Below are positions 9,717-20,179 of a stretch of 64,000 bases of DNA, piece after piece (within the stretch, counting starts at the first letter, position 1; each line of letters opens with the position of its first letter). The stretch is from Poteriospumella lacustris (taxonomy: Eukaryota > Sar > Chrysophyceae > Chromulinales > Dinobryaceae). A model generated the notes under the pieces. The model did not search any database. It was given only the letters and a program-made list of their open reading frames with translations, and was not told where the DNA came from. The translations under genes and the position numbers were made by a program. The stretch spans positions 1 through 64,000 of the forward strand of contig SMOI01000068.1 of assembly GCA_008000375.1 (NCBI GenBank). Reading direction: 5' to 3'.

Positions 9717-10387
9717 GGTGTTTGAGCACGACGGCGAAGGGAGTGAGGCTTATGATATGGTGTCGATTTATTCCGCAAATATCCCACAATAGCAAGGGGC
9801 TTGGGATGGATATTCTTCAGGATTCAGAGTCTTCTTGTAGAATAACACTGCTAAGAGAAGCAGAGGCGATTTCATCACGAATCGATGGAAGAAGATCGAA
9901 AAAGTGACAGATCGAGAGCAAAATGAAAAATTCATTCGCGTTTGGTGTTGCGATGGAGGAGATGGCGGCAAACGTGAGTGGTCGTCTGCGGGTGGATCCA
10001 CCGATCTGTCCGTCGGTGGAAAGTCTCCGGCCAACGACCAAAATTTATTTTCTTTCGGTTGGTTCAACTTGGAGCCAGATTGTCTGGGAATCTGTGTCGC
10101 TGCGTAGCGTTGTGGTGATGGCGAAGTGGTTGGACTCACTGTCCTGTCTGGTGTCCATACTGCAAAGGCATTGGAAGAATGGAATCGACCGGATCCATAA
10201 AGGTAATGGAAGAGGAAGAATGGAAGGTAATGGAAGAGGAAGAATCGAACCCTAACCGGGCGTTTTGTTCTGTATCCAACTTTTGGCAGCCTTGTCTCGG
10301 CAGCGGCCAGCCGCAATGTTCGCAACAGCAACACTCGGTCGCAGTCACGACCAGGATCCGTCGCCCATGGCGATGGGTTGGGAGCCA
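9717..10387. other. Upstream flank of RRM gene 1 with short tandem and inverted-homology segments
   Basis: There is no gene. At 10203-10252 a unit GGTAATGGAAGAGGAAGAAT is repeated twice. Bases 10276-10364 are the reverse complement, with differences, of 29708-29793 next to the other copy of the dispersed repeat. The minus-strand frame 9768-10574 lacks any recognisable domain. Confidence 0.6.
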
Positions 10388-11524
10388 GCACAGACGAATG
10401 CTCGCGTGACACGTATGGCGCATCGTCACTGCCGTAGGTCTGTCGACGATGGTGCAGTCTTCGCCATCGGCAGCTGGCGTCGCTATTCTCTGCACAACCT
10501 AGCCACTTCACACTCTTACCTGCGGTATCGGCCGGGTATATCGCTTTGTATGGATGCATCTGTATGGAAGACACCTTATGAAGCTTGAGCGGTAGACGTC
10601 TGACCAGTAGAACCGAAGTTATGGCCCTTCGTCGGTGCGAACAAAGTCAATCGTCCAATGATAGCACGTAGTTTCAGCTATAACTCGTTGTATTCGCCGC
10701 GGGACTGCGCAATTCTTCCTCAGATCGGTCCTTTAATGCGCATCCTACGCGTCAGTATGTTTTTCCAAAGTTTTCTATCGCAGATTGACGGTTTTCTGCC
10801 GAGTTGACGAGCGAGTGGGCATCGGACGTCGACCGCGTCTGGCCGAGGTTTGGCCCCAAAGATTGGGCTATTTTCGAGTTATCTGCGGGAATATCTCTCT
10901 ACCACATGTTAGACTATAGATGCAGTGAGATATACGAAACGTAGTGCAGCAACTAAGCGTGAACCGAGGCGTAGCGCTCGACCAAACGGACCGTCGAGGC
11001 CGAACACCGTGGCTTTGTGAGCCTCTGAAACCTCGACGTAGAATACCGCACGGGAACTGTGCAAATATCTCGATTGCACATGACGCAAGGAAGAATGATC
11101 GATGAAGCGTTGGTTCAAGGAGGGTCAGAAGTGATGACGCACGGTCACAAAACGTGCGAGGTTGGAATGAGAGCGCAGTCTGGGTTGGGTGCGTTTGGGA
11201 CTTTGTGCGCATCTCGTTGGCGTCGTCCCGTCGCCTGCAGCGCCCCTGTGTCGCTATTTAGCACTTTCTTTGTACCGTTGTTATATTTTTATGGTTCCAA
11301 AAGCGATTTCAATTGGATGATTTGGCACAGTTCTGGCGAAATATGCTTCGTTGAAGAAGAATAACGCGAAAACGACAGGGGGAACGGCTATTCCGCACAG
11401 TTGTTCCCCTCATTACGCCATTCTACGCTCGTTATTTCGACTATGGAATCAAAACTATGGCGAATCAGAGCAGCTACATGATCGATAATGAAGGTTACGG
11501 AACAGTTCTCGAAGAGCTGCTGAA
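10388..11524. repeat. Dispersed repeat, copy A
   Basis: A 1.1-kb segment shares very high identity, in the same orientation, with 29883-31045. Both copies start GCACAGACGAA.GCTCGCG and end GAAGAGCTGCTGAA, with unrelated sequence outside. Differences are scattered substitutions and a few indels: copy B has about 8 extra bases near 29932, a 20-bp GGTCGCCAT..ATGGTGACC insertion near 29989-30008, and small indels near 30600. No ORF is conserved between copies. There are no obvious terminal inverted repeats, LTRs or poly-A, so the class is unknown; a non-autonomous mobile element or a segmental duplication are both possible. Confidence 0.85.
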
Positions 11525-13363
11525 AAGAGAGTATATTGGTAGGGCAACCCGTACGGACTGTACTGTTTGAAGTGCTTGCAGGAGCCACTCGCCACTCGCA
11601 GACGCGCATCAGGAGTGACACGAACAGACGGTGATATGGCGAGAGACGGTGGGGCATTTACTGCGCTCCGTGGCACACCTGTACAGACAGAGAACCCCCG
11701 TTCAACAGTCGGCAGCATCCGCCGGGAATGACGATTTGAGAATAATTAGCAGAATGGACAGAGAGTGGCAGGAACAACGGAGAGAGAAAAGGACGACAGG
11801 AATGACGCGAAAGGGGGCGGAACGCCTGGGTACAAGGCCGCATGAAACAACGTCATATGAGTGGCAGTAATTGACAATGAACGGAACACCACTGCTGACA
11901 CGCTTTTCGCCGAGATAACCAACCACACAGAAGAGCACTTCGATAACAGATATCGCGATTGAGCAAACGGCTGATGCGACCGACAACGATCTATGACTAA
12001 CTGCTCGCCGACGCGCCACTGCGCAGAAGGGAGAGCATAGAGATAATGAAAAAACCATAACAAATTACGGCGCAGACCAGTGCGGAGAAATGAGAGGAAA
12101 CGCGCTGAGCCCGCACCTCCGTGGACGAAGGGCTGCCGCAAGGAGGCCACGGCCCGCGGGATCAGACACCAAGTACGCTGGTTCGTCTTGCGCTTGCCTC
12201 CTCTTTCTGAAGCTTCACTCGCAATAGAAAATGGACGCAACAAAGGAAACGCTAGAGAGACCGGGGCAGGCGCCGCCCGCCCGGAGCACACCGACGGGCG
12301 GCATCAGTGAGATACGCGCAACAAGTTGACGAGGGAACAAACGCATTGGAGGAGCGAGGCGGGGCCTGGCGTCTTTACACTGCAACAAGATATAGAAGAC
12401 GAGAGGCCGCCCAGACAGAGACAGTGGCGACGACGGCCAACCGGAACGAATGAGACTGACACGGCTGTTTGATTCAAGTTCCAAGTTGAGGGGCCTGTGC
12501 AGGCGCAACGAATTCAAAATTGGGAGGTGAGAGCAGAGCAATGGACAGCAGGGCTGGGCGCAGACCCTACGTTTATTTCAGGCCGAGCGCACGTGCCGAG
12601 CGTCGCGCAGAATACATGGTTCCGTACACAATGAGCAACAGACAACGAGACAAAAGTGCAATGGGACAGGGCAGCGGATCGTCCATCATGACAAGCAACA
12701 ACGACAACAAACAAACGTCGCCAGAACAACAGCGAAACCGTTCGGCGCGGACGAAGCTCTAGGACGCGTTACGCGAGTGTCGCGCGGCACATCGGTGCCG
12801 CCGCCGCGCGTAGTCGCGTACAAGAAGCCGGCCGCGCGAGAGACAATAAATGAGAAACGAACAACGATGGGCGCCAGAAAATCGACTGAAAGAATCTGCT
12901 CGGCGGTTGGCAGGGCAGGCGGAGAGCAAAAGAAAGACTGTCTGAAAGTGGGAGGTGACGGGAAATCGAACAATGATGGGACAGAGCAAGTGTAGTCAAT
13001 GACGAGCGTCAATGCGAGTGGGAGTAACGTAACGTTTGCGGCGTCGACGTGGCGAGCCGCCTGATGAACTGACAAACACGGCAGCAACAACGAGTGGCCC
13101 GCGAACCACCGGGCGAGGAGGGACAAGCAATGACGAGGGAGAAGCGGCGCTACGAAAACAACAAAGGATGGCGCGCGACTTCCCGCCGCGTAATTCCCTC
13201 CGCCGCGATACGCGAGAACCAAAATCGTCAAATGTCGCTGTCGTTCGGCGGCGTGGGCTTTGTCGACGGAGGGGGAAAGAAATAACAACGATAGGCCAGT
13301 GGTGTCGACAGGTGCACCGCGGCGGAACAAAGATGGAAAAAGTTTATCGCACGTCGCTGCGCC
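11525..13363. other. 1.8-kb gene-free region, probably long 3' UTR of RRM gene 2
   Basis: Several frames of 70-230 codons are open on both strands, but none shows a recognisable domain or convincing start. On the minus strand the region is pyrimidine-rich (rc of ACAAGCAACAACGACAAC at 12688-12705 and similar), like the flank below RRM gene 1. It may be an extended 3' UTR, intergenic DNA, or both. Confidence 0.35.
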
Positions 13364-14532
13364 TTACCACAGCGCAGAGTGGCCGGGCGCCCCGAAGTGC
13401 ATCGGAGGCTGCATGGAGGCTGGCGGCGAAATCTCGAGTCCCCTCGATTCGTAGGTCTCACCGAGAGGGTGGGTGTCCGCCTGCGGCCCCAGCTTCGACT
13501 GAAAGAAGCCGTAATCTGCCTGAAACGACAGACCGAACGGTTGTGGCGGCGGCTGCAGAGCCAACCGCACTGGGCGAGCAACCATGTCATCGTGAAGTCG
13601 CGGTGGCTGTGCGATTGGGATTTGCGGACGCAACGCAGGATAACCGTGCTGCGACGCAGCCGCCTCGCCAGAGAGACTGGCGCGCAGACTCAAACTGCAG
13701 GCCAGGCGGAGATCTTCCGATTCAAAGGTTCTAAGCGCTTGAGTCGCGCGTTCCGCATCCTGTCGGTCGTAGAAATAAACGAAGGCGTAGCCAGTCCAAA
13801 CGGGGGTCGCAGCAGACGAGTGGAGGGACGACAGGGACGCAGTGGGCGACGACGACGAACTCGAGAAGTACGACATGGGCGACGAGGACATCGCCGCAGG
13901 CGCCACCAGACTGTGCTTCTTGACGGTCACATCAGCGACAGGTCCAAAGTGACTGAAGATGTCGTCCAGCAGGGCCTCTGTGACGATTCTCTCTCGACGC
14001 AAAGCGCAGAATGACACGTAGATCTGCGTCCAGTTCGTGCGATCACGGGGCTGACGTTTATCGACGTGAACACACGCCCAGTGGACTCTAAATCAATTTG
14101 AAGCATGGTGAGATCAACAACAGCTGGATGACTCGAAGGAAACCCAGCAACATACCTGATTCGACGGCCCATAAACTTCGACGAGTGCAAATCGTTGATC
14201 GCTCGCTGAGCAGCATCCACCGATGCAAGTTCAGCGAACCCATGACGAAGGGATTCTCCGGCCGCGTTGCGGCGAACTTCAACGTGCAACACCCGTCCGT
14301 AAGGTTCAAAGAGGCGCACCATGTCCGCTTCGGTGCAAAAGAACGAAATATCTCCTACGAAAAGTGACCCTTTCGAAGGAATAACAGTTTGGTTCGCAGT
14401 GGCCACAGGAATTGCTCTTCCGGAAGTGGAAACCATGAAGTCCGGGCCATGAGGTAAGACCTTACGGCCATGGTGAATCTCCGTCGGTTGAAATGAGTAC
14501 TGCGATGGATGCTGAAAATGATGATTTTGCAT
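13364..14532 (-). CDS. Two-RRM RNA-binding protein, paralog 2
   Basis: Exons 14532-14156 and 14087-13364 with a 68-bp GTATGT...TTTAG intron give 366 residues. An upstream in-frame ATG at 14658 has T at -3; MQNHHF at 14532 has A at -3 and is preferred. RRM1 has LFVGDISFFCTEADMVRLF and LRHGFAEL. The intron follows MGRRIR at the same site and phase as in paralog 1. RRM2 has IYVSFCA and WTGYAFVYFYD and carries an extra Ser-rich insertion of about 30 residues (MSSSPMSYFSSSSSS...) between DVTVKKHS and the RNP1 strand. The C-terminal tail is shorter and Pro/Gln-rich. Paralog 3 is divergently oriented 669 bp away. Confidence 0.87.
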
Positions 14533-15201
14533 TTTTAGGTTGCTGGCGAAGGGATCTAAAAGTTCGTAAAAGTGACACAGCTGCTTGATACTGCTCGTGG
14601 TCGATGAAAAGAAAGTGATTTTATGCAACTTTGATGGTTGGAAAGGCAAGAGTGCCATTCAGCAGTAGAGCAGCAGAGAGCAGCGTAGAGCAGCTCTGCT
14701 GCTCTGCACGGTGGAGCGGGCGGCTACGCCTGTGTAGCTGAGGGGTGCGGAACCCAGACTGGTGTTTGAATATTTGGGATGCTTTGAGTTCACTTGGGAG
14801 TTGGGGTTGGGGTTTGAGAATCCAGGGAATCTGGGTTGGCCACGCTGCTTTGGTCACAGTAGTGCTCATACGGACTGATTCTCTTCACTTGCAGGGCGTC
14901 CACTCACGGTTCGTCTGTTCCACATTTGCACTACACAAGTCACTACCGCGGCCACACCCTTCTCCGCTCTCTACGTCGCTGGCATGTCAGGTGTTGGACC
15001 AAGGCGTGAAGAAGGTAGCGACTACTGCAGAGAAAAGAAGTTGGATAAGAGCCTCGCATGGATCACAATTCAATACACTTTCCCTTAGGAAAATTTTGCT
15101 TATTCAAGCTCACTTGTTGAAGATCGCAAAGGTCCTTTCGACATCTTTGTCAGTTTCCATCTTTGAAGATTGACTGTCTCTGTTAAACGGCTGTGTCGAA
15201 T
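14533..15201. other. Shared divergent promoter region of RRM paralogs 2 and 3
   Basis: The 669 bp between two head-to-head RRM genes probably hold both promoters and 5' UTRs. At 14661-14706 there are CAGCAGAGAGCAGC repeats and a GCAGAGCAGC..GCTGCTCTGC-like hairpin. A GGGTTGG-rich stretch lies near 14795-14816. No independent gene is seen. Confidence 0.45.
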
Positions 15202-16677
15202 ATGAGACCATCTTACTCGTCGTTACCTTTCGACTTCGAGCCTCCCTCCAGAAGTTTGCCTCGTGGCGCAAGTGGTCTCGAGCCTGGGTTGTACGGTGTG
15301 CCCCTGTCGTCATCTAACCCCCATCATATGTCTTTTCCCAACGACCGCCACCAGGATGAGGCTTATTCCCGCATGATTCAAGGCAACCGGTCATTTTCCA
15401 CTGCCCTCCCTGGTGCCCCTCATTCCTCTACTGCTTTTAATGCACCTTTCTCTGTTCATGCCCATCAACATATCATGGCGCCGGTTCTTCAAGGACATGG
15501 CGGCCACGCATCCCACGGCCATCAGCAGCATCACGGGCACCACGGTCATGGGCACCAGCAGCACTCCCAACCTCTTTCCAAAGGGGCATTGTTCGTGGGA
15601 GATTTGTCATTTTTCGCATCAGAAGCCGATCTGCGTCGTCTCTTTTCTCCGTTCGGCAAATTGAAACGCGCGGAAGTTAAGCGGGGCCGGTTTGGTGACT
15701 CTCTCATGCACGGGTTCGTGGAGCTCGACCAGTTGGCTGGTGCTCAGTTGGCCATGCGCGAATTAGATGGTGTAAAGTTTATGGGTCGTCGAGTTCGTGT
15801 CCATTGGGCGTACTCGAATGCTGAGAAGAGCAGCCCGCGCGACCGTGAGCAATGGACTCAGCTGCATGTTACGTTCACCACGTCGCGAATCGACACATTG
15901 GTGAGTGAGGAAGTTCTTGATCGATTGTTCAGCCGGTTTGGGGAAGTGGCAGATGTGACCGTGAAGAAGCATGCGCGCACCATCGAGCCGCCCTTCCAGT
16001 CGGGGTATGCCTTCGTCTACTTCTATCTGCCTCAGCCCGCGGTGGTTGCATCCGAGCGATTGAAGTCTGCGCAGCTTGGTGATGTTCACTTCGAGACGGC
16101 GCTGTCGTTTCGCTCCCAACGAGTTGTGGAAACCCTGGCTGCGATGCAGGCTGCTCAAAGAATGGGCTTAGGTGCCGCCTCGAACCCTCTCGGATCCGAC
16201 ATTCTCTCGAATTCAACAGGCCTGGGAGGCGGGCTGGAAGTGGCCTTCTCATCGCTGCACGTCTCGGGCGCTGCTGAGGACTTCTCGCTGTCGCTATCTT
16301 CGTCTCCTTCCCAGCAGGCTCAATTTGCCGGGGCCTTCGCTTCGTCCGTTATGAGTCATCGGGAAGAAGAGGCGTCTGTGCACAGTCTGACGTCGCAATC
16401 GACGCAGCCCCTCCCTTTCGATCGTGAGGCGTTGTTGCAAATACAGAGCCAGCAAACTTCGGATTCTTCGTTGTCACTTTACTCGTCGCCCTCGGCTGCG
16501 CCGTCCTTGTTGCCTTCGCCACCGGCGCTGGACATGGAGAAGCCGTTGAAGGCTCCGCACGTCGGTGCTGCACTGCCAGCTGAGGAAGGTAACTCGATTT
16601 GGGAAGATAGCGCTGAGCCAGCGACGCCGACGACGGCTGTCGTTTCTTCCGCGACATATGCTATCCTGCGAGATTAA
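15202..16677 (+). CDS. Two-RRM RNA-binding protein, paralog 3 (intronless)
   Basis: Single exon of 491 residues; the ATG at 15202 is used (the frame is open a little upstream only from a GTG). There is a long His/Gln/Gly N-terminus (HGGHASHGHQQHHGHHGHGH). RRM1 (LFVGDLSFFASEADLRRLF, LMHGFVELD, about 132-210) runs through MGRRVRVHWAY with no intron, whereas both neighbours are split exactly there. RRM2 (LHVTFT, SGYAFVYFY, about 219-310) is followed by a 180-residue Ser/Gln/Pro-rich tail. It is the most complete member. Family function is inferred only as RNA binding. Confidence 0.9.
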   Translation: MRPSYSSLPFDFEPPSRSLPRGASGLEPGLYGVPLSSSNPHHMSFPNDRHQDEAYSRMIQGNRSFSTALPGAPHSSTAFNAPFSVHAHQHIMAPVLQGHGGHASHGHQQHHGHHGHGHQQHSQPLSKGALFVGDLSFFASEADLRRLFSPFGKLKRAEVKRGRFGDSLMHGFVELDQLAGAQLAMRELDGVKFMGRRVRVHWAYSNAEKSSPRDREQWTQLHVTFTTSRIDTLVSEEVLDRLFSRFGEVADVTVKKHARTIEPPFQSGYAFVYFYLPQPAVVASERLKSAQLGDVHFETALSFRSQRVVETLAAMQAAQRMGLGAASNPLGSDILSNSTGLGGGLEVAFSSLHVSGAAEDFSLSLSSSPSQQAQFAGAFASSVMSHREEEASVHSLTSQSTQPLPFDREALLQIQSQQTSDSSLSLYSSPSAAPSLLPSPPALDMEKPLKAPHVGAALPAEEGNSIWEDSAEPATPTTAVVSSATYAILRD

Positions 16678-17521
16678 GCAGCAGGGGCAGGTCCTCGGTT
16701 GCGAGTACTGCCGCCCGGTGCTTGTAAATAGTTCGTCTCCTGCGCTGTGTTCATTCCTTTGCATCGCCATCGACCCTTTCTCAGTCATATTTCTCTTCGT
16801 CAATGTATATTTGTGCACGCCTGCTCTTAGGATAGAACTCTCAGGCCCTGTAGTTGTGTATTTCCGTGCATCCTTTTTTCACACCTTCAGCCAACGCCTC
16901 CACCTCAACTATATACATTCATTTTCCCACACCGCTTCCACTTCATTTTTGGTCTGTCTGTCTGTCTGACTGTCTGTCTGCTACCAACCAACCTTTCTAC
17001 CTTCGAGCGCTAGGCCGCTTTGTTATCCGCTGCGGATCTCTTGCGTCGTCGACAGGCCGTGAATCACCTCTCGAGCACGTCGAGCTGCCGCCCGGTCGAT
17101 TGCTTTGATTCTGGTGTGAATACGCTCCTTCAGTGCCATCCACCACCCCCTCCCATTGCTGCCTTTCTGTCGAGTTTAATTGTCGTTTCGTTTGAGACGT
17201 TGAGCTGCTGTGACTTCCGATTGTAGTGTAACCCACTCATAACTTGATCATGTGCGACTGTTGCAGTGAAGAGTATACGGAGTGGGGGGTGCATGGTGCA
17301 TACGACGACGACGACGACGACGACGACGGCTGGGTTGTGTAGGTATGTGGGCAGTTTAGGTGTTGACGTTCCATGTTCCACGTTGACAAGTTCCATGTCC
17401 AGTTTGGTGTTCGGTCAACTTACAGTTGCATAGCAGCTCTCACGAAGAAATGAAGCGCATCTGCATTCACCTTTGGTGATACCTTTCTCAAAGTTCCGTT
17501 CTCAATCAACTTTCGACGCAA
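16678..17521. other. Probable long 3' UTR of RRM paralog 3 and promoter of the GST gene
   Basis: 844 bp without a gene. The plus strand is pyrimidine-rich and has a TGTCTG/TGTC tandem near 16951-16981. A perfect Pumilio-type site, TGTAAATA, is at 16723-16730, with a near match, TGTATATT, at 16804-16811. A (GAC)n/(GACGAC) microsatellite lies at about 17303-17329. The GST promoter should lie in the last 150 bp. Confidence 0.45.
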
Positions 17522-18373
17522 ATGGCCGACACCGACGAGATCACGGTTGGTTACTGGGCGATTCGAGGGCTGGCGGCGCCTCTTCGTATGATGGTCATGT
17601 TTTCCGGAAGACCGTTGAAATCTGTACATTATGAGTGTGTAAGTAATGCCGAAAAGAATGGTTTCGACCATTCGGCCTGGTTCTCTGTGAAGGATCAGCT
17701 GAAAGCGGAAAATCCACTCGTGAATCTACCATTCGTTCAAGTTGGTGACGGCCCTCTCGTAGCCCAAAGCAATGCCTGCTTTCAGTTCCTTGGTCGTACC
17801 CTCGGCTTAATGGGGGACTCTGACGTAGAATATTGCCAGGTCGAACAGTTGCTTTGTGAGGCGATGGATCTGCGCAACTCCATAATTCGATTCGCGTATT
17901 CTGGAGCGCCCGCGGAGCTGACGCAGTGGTTGGAAACAACCGTCAATGTGGTTGGAAACACATCGTGTGCTAAACTGGATTTGTGGCTCCGTAGAAAGTA
18001 CAAGGACGAAAATTCAGGCGTTTCCGGTGTGTTTTTCGTTGGCAACAGAGCAAGCGCGGCGGACTTCCACATTTGGGAACTGCTCGATCAACTTGTCAGA
18101 ATGGCAGCGTTCAGTCGGGCTCACGGCCATTCCGCTGAAGACCTACCTGATGGCAAGTTCGTGTTGGAACAGGCGCCATTCTTGTTGGCCTTCTACCAAA
18201 GCTTTGCGTCGTTGAAGCAAAACCAACGGTATCTGGCCTCTCCTTTGTATCGTGCGTTGCCAGTCAACAACCCGTCCGCCAGAGGGTTTGGTGCCACCCC
18301 AAGTGGCCATGCCTGGTCACACGCAACGAACCAAGAAGATATGACGTGGTTGGGTCTCTCTGGTCGCTATTAG
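17522..18373 (+). CDS. Glutathione S-transferase family protein
   Basis: Single-exon protein of 283 residues. It begins TVGYWAIRGLAAPLRMMVMF, the thioredoxin-fold strand-loop-helix of Mu/Sigma-type transferases, where the Tyr-Trp-x-Ile-Arg-Gly segment supplies the catalytic Tyr11 and the glutathione site. NPLVNLPFVQVGDGPLVAQSNACFQFLGR contains the cis-Pro (LPF) and the QS gamma-glutamyl contact. The all-alpha C-terminal domain (about 95-225) includes SAADFHIWELLDQL. A 40-residue C-terminal extension (GFGATPSGHAWSHA) is unusual. It probably conjugates glutathione to electrophiles in the cytosol; no targeting signal is seen. A glutathione synthetase gene lies 22 kb downstream, but linkage is likely coincidental. 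Confidence 0.88.
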   Translation: MADTDEITVGYWAIRGLAAPLRMMVMFSGRPLKSVHYECVSNAEKNGFDHSAWFSVKDQLKAENPLVNLPFVQVGDGPLVAQSNACFQFLGRTLGLMGDSDVEYCQVEQLLCEAMDLRNSIIRFAYSGAPAELTQWLETTVNVVGNTSCAKLDLWLRRKYKDENSGVSGVFFVGNRASAADFHIWELLDQLVRMAAFSRAHGHSAEDLPDGKFVLEQAPFLLAFYQSFASLKQNQRYLASPLYRALPVNNPSARGFGATPSGHAWSHATNQEDMTWLGLSGRY

Positions 18374-18757
18374 TGAGCGCTGCGGTGCTTGTTCTGGTCG
18401 TAGGGTCGGTCGTTTCACATTTCATCTTCACGGTTTTTGAGTAAAACATGTCAACGAGACCTTCTTGTCATCACACGTATGTTTAGTAGTTTAGTGGTAC
18501 AGCCGGTAAGCTGGTGGGCTGTCCCCTGCCACGGGGGCACGGCGCTGTCGTGTCGTCGTCATCGTGTATACTGATGTATCATGATGACGACGACGTTTTC
18601 ATCGTCGTCGTCGTCGTCGTCTTCGATCGGTCGATCGGTCGGGTCAGAGAAATGGACTGCTGGGTCGAAATCAGCCACACTGCCTTTATCCCATAGTAGT
18701 TTCACCATCTGGGGCCATAAGGGAATTGAATACTGAGAAAGCTATAGAGAGAAGCCC
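18374..18757. other. Intergenic spacer with GTC microsatellite
   Basis: 384 bp between two plus-strand genes. It contains (GTC)n at about 18603-18621 flanked by TCGATCGG repeats, with a GACGACGAC counterpart nearby (18584-18592). No RNA gene or ORF recognised. Confidence 0.5.
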
Positions 18758-19993
18758 ATGTTCGCCTTGAGATTTTCCCGCGCACGAGCCTCGGTCAACT
18801 GCAGCTATGTGAACCTCAGAATTCGACAACTAGCATCCTCCATTGACGAAACGATGGACATATATGAGTCCAGTGATGCAGATGGCAGCAATGAACTGAC
18901 GATCAGCAACGCTGCGGAGAAACGCTGGGTGAGGCCTGGTGCTGCTTACTTTGTCGCAACTCCGCTGGGAAACGTCCACGACATGAGTCCTCGTGCAAGG
19001 GCCATTCTGTGCCAGGTGGACATTATTGTCGCTGAGGATACCCGAACGACGCGAGCACTTTTGCGCCGGTTGGATCAAACTTCTCCTCTGTCTGAGTCTG
19101 TGGCGCTTCGTCGGGACAAACAACGATTCATCAGCCATCACAAGCACAATCAGCGGTCATCTATCGATGAAGTTTTGCGCCATATCTCTGACCGCCAGAG
19201 TCCCGTGTCTATCGCCGTTGTCGGCGATGCTGGTACTCCGGGCATCAGCGATCCAGGAGCTCCCCTGGCGCAGGTGCTGCATCAACGCGGCGTTCCCATT
19301 TACTCGATCCCGGGGCCTTGCGCCATGGCCGCTGCACTTTCCGTGTCCGGATTTACAGCGACACCGTCGCTGTTTGTTGGCTTCGCTCCTGTCAAAGGGA
19401 AAGAACGAGAGGCGTGGTTGGAGCGCATCGATAACGTCGCCCTTCGTGACGCGACGGTGGTCCTCTACGAGTCCCCGCATCGGGTGTTGCGAACGATGCG
19501 CGACATTGCGAAACTTTCGTGCTGCTCCACCCCTCGTCGACGTGGCGTTGTGATGTGCCGCGAATTGACGAAGAGATATGAAGAGGTATTGCGCTGCGAC
19601 GACGTACAGCAGCTCCTCGACATTTTGGAGAGGCGAAGCGGCGAACCCCTCGACGGCGAGTCGAACGATGGAGCAGCTGACAGCAGCATTCGCGGCGAGT
19701 TCACATTGGTCTTGGGTCCGACGGAGCGTCGCCCCGGCGCCAGTGACGTTGAGACTGTCGATACACGTCCGTCGGATGATCCTGATGGCGCTGCTGCCGG
19801 CTCCTCGGCGCTGGACGCGCTGTCGTCTCGATTCGAACAAGACTCTGCCGCTGCGCACATGCTGCTTCGCCTCGTCGAGACGACGCCGTCGCTGAAGCGA
19901 TCGGAGGCGGTGCGACAGGTTGCAGTGAGTCTTGGGCTGCGAAAGAAGCAGGTTTACGAGGTGGCTCTGAAGCTTCCGTGGCCGGCGAGCTGA
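18758..19993 (+). CDS. rsmI: RsmI-type 16S rRNA (cytidine-2'-O)-methyltransferase, organellar
   Basis: Single-exon protein of 411 residues. The N-terminus MFALRFSRARASVNCSYVNL is a likely organelle presequence. The SAM-dependent tetrapyrrole-methylase fold is clear: YFVATPLGNVHDMSPRARAIL, VDIIVAEDTRTTRALLRRL, FISHHKHNQ, VVGDAGTPGISDPGAPLAQ, IYSIPGPCAMAAALSVSGF, FVGFAP.KGKEREAWL, VLYESPHRVLRTMRDI, CRELTKRYEEVLRC and GEFTLVLG. All are signatures of RsmI, which methylates the ribose of C1402 in the small-subunit decoding centre. Bacterial-type rRNA implies a plastid or mitochondrial site; the leader has no obvious signal peptide, which favours the mitochondrion. A C-terminal helical extension has LRKKQVYEVAL, as in bacterial members. 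Confidence 0.92.
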   Translation: MFALRFSRARASVNCSYVNLRIRQLASSIDETMDIYESSDADGSNELTISNAAEKRWVRPGAAYFVATPLGNVHDMSPRARAILCQVDIIVAEDTRTTRALLRRLDQTSPLSESVALRRDKQRFISHHKHNQRSSIDEVLRHISDRQSPVSIAVVGDAGTPGISDPGAPLAQVLHQRGVPIYSIPGPCAMAAALSVSGFTATPSLFVGFAPVKGKEREAWLERIDNVALRDATVVLYESPHRVLRTMRDIAKLSCCSTPRRRGVVMCRELTKRYEEVLRCDDVQQLLDILERRSGEPLDGESNDGAADSSIRGEFTLVLGPTERRPGASDVETVDTRPSDDPDGAAAGSSALDALSSRFEQDSAAAHMLLRLVETTPSLKRSEAVRQVAVSLGLRKKQVYEVALKLPWPAS

Positions 19994-20179
19994 CGAAGGA
20001 CACGTTCACCCGGCGACGACTCGAGGAGAGAGAAGGAGCACAGTTGATCGGTTTCACGTGAAAGGGGCGTGCGAACAAGCAGGTTTTGGCGCGCTCTACG
20101 GTGCTACACTGTGCAGAGAATGGTCTCTTGTTTCTGAGGGGGAAGTTGTGCTGGCCTCGCAGTCGCCGTCCGCAGCCAT

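Noticed and set aside
11746-13330. Minus-strand frames of 181 and 214 codons between repeat copy A and RRM gene 2
   Set aside because: Hydrophobic/Arg-Ser mixtures without domains; they overlap other open frames and lie in a pyrimidine-rich flank better explained as UTR or intergenic DNA.
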